Positions 61,036-64,000 of a stretch of DNA of 64,000 nucleotides are shown here, in pieces. Source of the DNA: JAPWJZ01 sp966211335 (GTDB lineage Bacteria; Pseudomonadota; Alphaproteobacteria; Micavibrionales; UBA2020); the NCBI GenBank assembly GCA_966211335.1, contig CBIHNF010000005.1:1-64000 (forward strand), in the 5' to 3' direction. Under the pieces are notes generated by a model. The model saw nothing but the letters and a program-made list of their open reading frames with translations. It searched no databases and was not told the origin of the DNA. The position numbers and the translations under genes were made by a program. The stretch's first letter is position 1; the number at the start of each line of letters is the position of its first letter.

Positions 61036-62607
61036 TTAGCTGTCGAGAAGCTGGCGCAGCGTTTCAAGCAGCGTTTCCGCCGTGTAGGGTTTTTTGAGGA
61101 AATGGCTGATTTCCGTGCCGGCAATCGTCGCGGAATTGTCGCGCGTCTCGAGGCCGCTGGCGGCAATAACTTTCACGGCGGGGTTGATGCGCCGCAGGGC
61201 AACAATCGTGGCAGGCCCGTCCATAATCGGCATCATCATGTCGGTCAGCACGGCGGCAATTTCCGGGGCATGCTGGGCATAAAGAGCAATGGCTTCGGCG
61301 CCATTCGCGGCGGTCAGCGTCTCGTAGCCGAAGGCCTGCAGCGTCTGCGCCGTGATGGAAAGGATCGCGTCTTCGTCGTCGACGACCAAAATCTTTTCGC
61401 CCTTGCCGCGTGGCAGGCTTTCGGCTTTTACGGCTTTCTGCGGCGCGGCGGAGCGCGTTGCGGGCAGGAAGACCTTAAAAGCGCTTCCCTTGCCGGGCTC
61501 GCTGTACACATGCACAAAGCCGCCATGGCTTTTGGCGACGGCGGCGACGGTCGACAGGCCAAGTCCTGTTCCCTTGCCGAATTCCTTGGTGGTGAAGAAG
61601 GGGTCGAATATCTTGTCGATCACGCTGCGTGGAATGCCGCTGCCGGTATCTGTCACGTTGATGGCGACATAGGGCCCCGGCTTCGCGTCGATGTTGATGG
61701 CGGATGAATGTTCGTCCAAAACCATGTTTTCGGCAGATATAGCAAGCTTTCCGCCGTTCTGCATGGCATCGCGCGCGTTGACGCAAAGGTTCAGCAGCAG
61801 CTGGTGCAATTGCGTCGGGTCGCCCATCACCGTGCCGATATCGGCTGGGATGGTGACACTCAAGGTAATGTTCTTGGGGAAGGTGTCGCGGATGAAGGTT
61901 TCGACGTCGGAAATGACATTCTGCGGGTGAATGACCATGCGTTGCCCGTCCATGCCCCTTGCGAAGGACAGCACCTGCCGGACGATTTCCGCGCCGCGCT
62001 TGGCGCTGGTGTCGATGTTGGACAGGATATCCAGCGTAATAGCATCCGTGGCGCGCGCCATCAGCATGGTGATCGACATCAGGATAGGAGAAAGGATGTT
62101 GTTAAGGTCGTGGGCAATACCGCTTGCGAGCGAGCCGATGCTTTCCATGCGCTGCGCGCGCAGGAACTGCTCCTCGATCCTTTTCTTATCGGTGATGTCG
62201 CGCATGATGACGGTGAAAAGCTTGTGATCGCCGCTTCCCATTTGCGAAATGGAGGCTTCGATCGGGAATTCTTCCCCATTGGCTCTGAGGCCCGTAATAC
62301 TGCCCAGCGCGCCCATGGCGCGGTGGGTGACGTTGGTCTCGCCAAAGCGCATGATATGCGCCGAATGGCGCTCACGGAAACGCTCCGGCACCAGCATCTC
62401 CAGCTTGCGGCCGATCATTTCCTGCGCGGGGTGGCCGAACATGCGCTCCGCCGCCGCGTTGAAGACGGTGATGGTGCCGTTAGAATCAATGGAGATAATG
62501 CCATCCATGGCGGAAGCGATGATTCCCGCCTGCCGCGCTTCGCTTTCCTTCAGCGCCTCGAGCGCGGCCAGAAGGTCTTCGTTGGCCTTTTTAAGCTTTT
62601 GCTCCAT
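61036..62607 (-). CDS. Soluble hybrid histidine kinase (PAS-HisKA-HATPase-REC)
   Basis: 523 residues without membrane segments, so a cytosolic sensor. A short coiled coil (1-25) leads to a PAS domain (about 28-140), the HisKA H-box with His166 in ASGIAHDLNN, ATP-binding N-box NLCVNARDAM (about 273-282) and GTGLGLS, then a receiver domain with Asp456 in VLTDMMMP. Its ATG overlaps the stop of the response-regulator gene (TGATG), so the pair is co-translated. The phosphate must leave by the terminal receiver or an unlinked HPt protein. Confidence 0.93.
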   Translation of the reverse strand: MEQKLKKANEDLLAALEALKESEARQAGIIASAMDGIISIDSNGTITVFNAAAERMFGHPAQEMIGRKLEMLVPERFRERHSAHIMRFGETNVTHRAMGALGSITGLRANGEEFPIEASISQMGSGDHKLFTVIMRDITDKKRIEEQFLRAQRMESIGSLASGIAHDLNNILSPILMSITMLMARATDAITLDILSNIDTSAKRGAEIVRQVLSFARGMDGQRMVIHPQNVISDVETFIRDTFPKNITLSVTIPADIGTVMGDPTQLHQLLLNLCVNARDAMQNGGKLAISAENMVLDEHSSAINIDAKPGPYVAINVTDTGSGIPRSVIDKIFDPFFTTKEFGKGTGLGLSTVAAVAKSHGGFVHVYSEPGKGSAFKVFLPATRSAAPQKAVKAESLPRGKGEKILVVDDEDAILSITAQTLQAFGYETLTAANGAEAIALYAQHAPEIAAVLTDMMMPIMDGPATIVALRRINPAVKVIAASGLETRDNSATIAGTEISHFLKKPYTAETLLETLRQLLDS

Positions 62608-63332
62608 CAGAATTCGGCCTTCTGCGCATCGGTCACCAGCATATAGCCGACGCTGCGGATGGTTTTGATGATCTCGGGCGTCTTGCCGTTGTCGCCCATC
62701 TTTTTGCGGATACGGGCGATCTGGATGTCGATCGAGCGGTCGGTGATGTCGAGCGCGTCTTCCTTCAGCGCGTCAAGGATCTGCTCGCGGCTTAAAACCC
62801 GGTTCGGCGAGCGCGCCAGCATTTCCAGCAGGCGGAATTCACCGATGGTGAGGTTGCACGACGCGCCGTTTTCATCAAACACCTGGAAGCGTTCGCGGTT
62901 GATCGTCCATTTTCCGATGCGAAGGGGATCCGCCGTCGTCGTGGCGGTTTCCTTGGGCGCCTTCATATTGCCGTAGCGGCGGAGGTGGGCGCGGACGCGG
63001 GCTTTCAGCTCCGCTTCATCGAAGGGCTTTGTCAGGTAATCGTCAGCGCCCATCTCGAGGCCGACAACCTTGTCCGCCAGTTCGTTCTTGCCGCTGATGG
63101 CAATAATGGGCGCATCGGTCAGCTGGCGTATCTTTTCAATCAGCACAAGACCGTTGCCGTCGGGCAGCAGGATGTCGAGCAAAAGGAGATGGACGGGAAT
63201 ATTCTTGAGCTTCTCGAGGCATTCGCGCGAATTGCTCGCGGTCAGAACGGCATAGCCGTCTTCCTTGAGGCACAGCGCGATAATGCGCTGAAGTTCCGCG
63301 TTGTCATCGACAATAAAAACTGTTTCTTGCAA
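62607..63332 (-). CDS. OmpR-family response regulator
   Basis: 241 residues: receiver with Asp9-Asp10, phospho-acceptor Asp53 in LLDILLPDGN and the conserved Lys in ISGKNEL, followed by a winged-helix DNA-binding domain (LTIGEFRLLEMLARSPNRVLSREQILDALK...). The start is a TTG at 63330-63332 with no obvious ribosome-binding site; no better start is in frame. Operon with the hybrid kinase. Confidence 0.92.
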   Translation of the reverse strand: MQETVFIVDDNAELQRIIALCLKEDGYAVLTASNSRECLEKLKNIPVHLLLLDILLPDGNGLVLIEKIRQLTDAPIIAISGKNELADKVVGLEMGADDYLTKPFDEAELKARVRAHLRRYGNMKAPKETATTTADPLRIGKWTINRERFQVFDENGASCNLTIGEFRLLEMLARSPNRVLSREQILDALKEDALDITDRSIDIQIARIRKKMGDNGKTPEIIKTIRSVGYMLVTDAQKAEF

Positions 63333-63380
63333 AATGCTGCCATAAAAATCGAGAGAAACTTGCCGGTTTGCTCTCTAGGC

Positions 63381-63408
63381 AGTGTAGCGATACAATTTAA
63401 GTTGTCGA
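63381..63408 (-). promoter_or_regulatory. Possible sigma-70 promoter for the two-component operon
   Basis: TCGACA (63403-63408), 16 bp, TACACT (63381-63386) on the minus strand. Moderate match only; it overlaps nothing else in the short gap. Confidence 0.35.
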
Positions 63409-63419
63409 GAATTTACTGG

Positions 63420-64000
63420 TTAGCTGTAAATCATACCCGAAATCCGGTATATACCATTGATATCCTTTGCTTTTATGGCCTTCTTTTTCTTGGAATCAAC
63501 GGCGCTGAAATAATGAACGCTGCCTTTCGCCCCTAGATAAACAAGAATTTCCATACCCTGGTAATGCAGGCAGAGACAGGGCTTCTTTAGCGCAGGCTGT
63601 TTGTTGCGGTCAACGTATAGAATAGTGCCTTGCGGAAAGGCGGGGCCGAGGTCGTCGGACTGGATAAAAAGTGCCATGACGCCGGCAGTTTCCTCCAGTC
63701 CCGGCAGCGGTGCGATACGGTCGATAATTTCGGATTCGTTGAACGTATATTTTCTGTTTCCGGATTTGAGGACACTACCGAAACTGTACACGGGAATTTT
63801 TCGTCCTGTATCCGGCGCCGCTTCGAGGGATTTCGGATCCTCGGCGGCGATGCCTTCGCCGGTCAGCAGCCATTCCGGCGAGACTCTCAGCGCCCGCGCC
63901 AATTCGTAAAAATAACGCGGGCGTTTTGTCTCGCCACGCTCGAATTTTTCGTACGCCTGCTGGGTGACGCGGCAGGATTTAGCGACCTGACGCTGCGTCA
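63420..64000 (-). CDS. XRE-HTH/S24-like regulator, 5' end cut by window
   Basis: The reading frame is open to the window edge. The part present starts in an XRE helix-turn-helix (TQRQVAKSCRVTQQAYEKFERGETKRPRYFYELARALRVSPEWLLTGEG) and continues into a LexA/CI-like C-terminal domain. In the S24 motif the usual GDSM-x-P becomes SDDL-x-P: the catalytic Ser is Asp, so self-cleavage is unlikely although the fold and dimerisation may be kept. Base composition is more AT-rich than nearby genes. Looks like a phage-type repressor descendant. Confidence 0.8.
   Translation of the reverse strand, partial: TQRQVAKSCRVTQQAYEKFERGETKRPRYFYELARALRVSPEWLLTGEGIAAEDPKSLEAAPDTGRKIPVYSFGSVLKSGNRKYTFNESEIIDRIAPLPGLEETAGVMALFIQSDDLGPAFPQGTILYVDRNKQPALKKPCLCLHYQGMEILVYLGAKGSVHYFSAVDSKKKKAIKAKDINGIYRISGMIYS

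Noticed and set aside
1..64000. tRNA genes, CRISPR arrays, insertion sequences, replication origin
   Set aside because: I looked through the intergenic regions and saw no cloverleaf-like sequence with a CCA end and anticodon arm, no regular direct-repeat/spacer array, no transposase or integrase, and no cluster of DnaA boxes.

Overview
The window looks like a chromosomal stretch from an alphaproteobacterium; no species is recognisable. The evidence is a GC-rich third-position bias, a glycine-cleavage operon behind a tandem glycine riboswitch, a match to the alphaproteobacterial general-stress (EcfG) promoter GGAAC-N17-CGTT in front of an AhpD-like/dps pair, and alphaproteobacterial-looking versions of tkt, gap, fadD, typA and the DUF808, DUF1365 and COG2907 families. 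I see no tRNA, rRNA, CRISPR array, transposase or integrase.

Layout. 1-9.7 kb: central carbon genes gap (cut by the window edge) and tkt with a COG3910-type ATPase between them, then small membrane proteins, a Sel1-repeat protein, two tandem DUF808 proteins and a GNAT-like protein. 9.7-15.6 kb: an LpxR-like outer-membrane lipid A deacylase and the gcvT-gcvH-gcvP operon with its riboswitch. 15.6-22.9 kb: an AI-2E family transporter whose 3' end is duplicated on either side of an AT-rich orphan gene, then atpH (without atpA), a very large DUF2339 membrane protein and fadD. 23-34 kb: small envelope and hypothetical proteins, an SRAP (HMCES/YedK) protein, trpS, a protein with two degenerate HD-like repeats, ileS, a ZIP transporter and a lytic transglycosylase. 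33.8-37.3 kb: stress functions, namely AhpD-like, Dps, LysR, pirin and an FMN reductase. 37.3-43.3 kb: MATE exporter, FAD oxidoreductase, DUF1365, cyclopropane fatty acid synthase, NTF2-like and SDR, a recognisable membrane-lipid modification cluster. 43.3-49.1 kb: an Hsp70-like protein and a polyamine module (ornithine-type decarboxylase, deoxyhypusine-synthase-like enzyme, Nudix-like protein, methyltransferase, agmatinase-family ureohydrolase). 49.2-54.1 kb: an operon of three tandem paralogous exported proteins, each with HExxH and a downstream ExxxD motif. 54.2-64 kb: typA, an HD-domain protein, a predicted metal-binding secreted protein, an orphan type II secretion F protein, unknown genes, a two-component phosphorelay pair and a partial XRE/S24-like regulator.

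The strongest candidate for something undescribed is the three-gene metallopeptidase operon (49272-54054). Other unusual items are the duplicated gene end around 16.7-17.6 kb, the atpH gene separated from its normal operon and coupled to DUF2339, the two-repeat degenerate HD protein (26799-27938), the polyamine cluster with its possible upstream ORF, and several regulatory proteins or enzymes with key catalytic residues missing (Nudix, S24).
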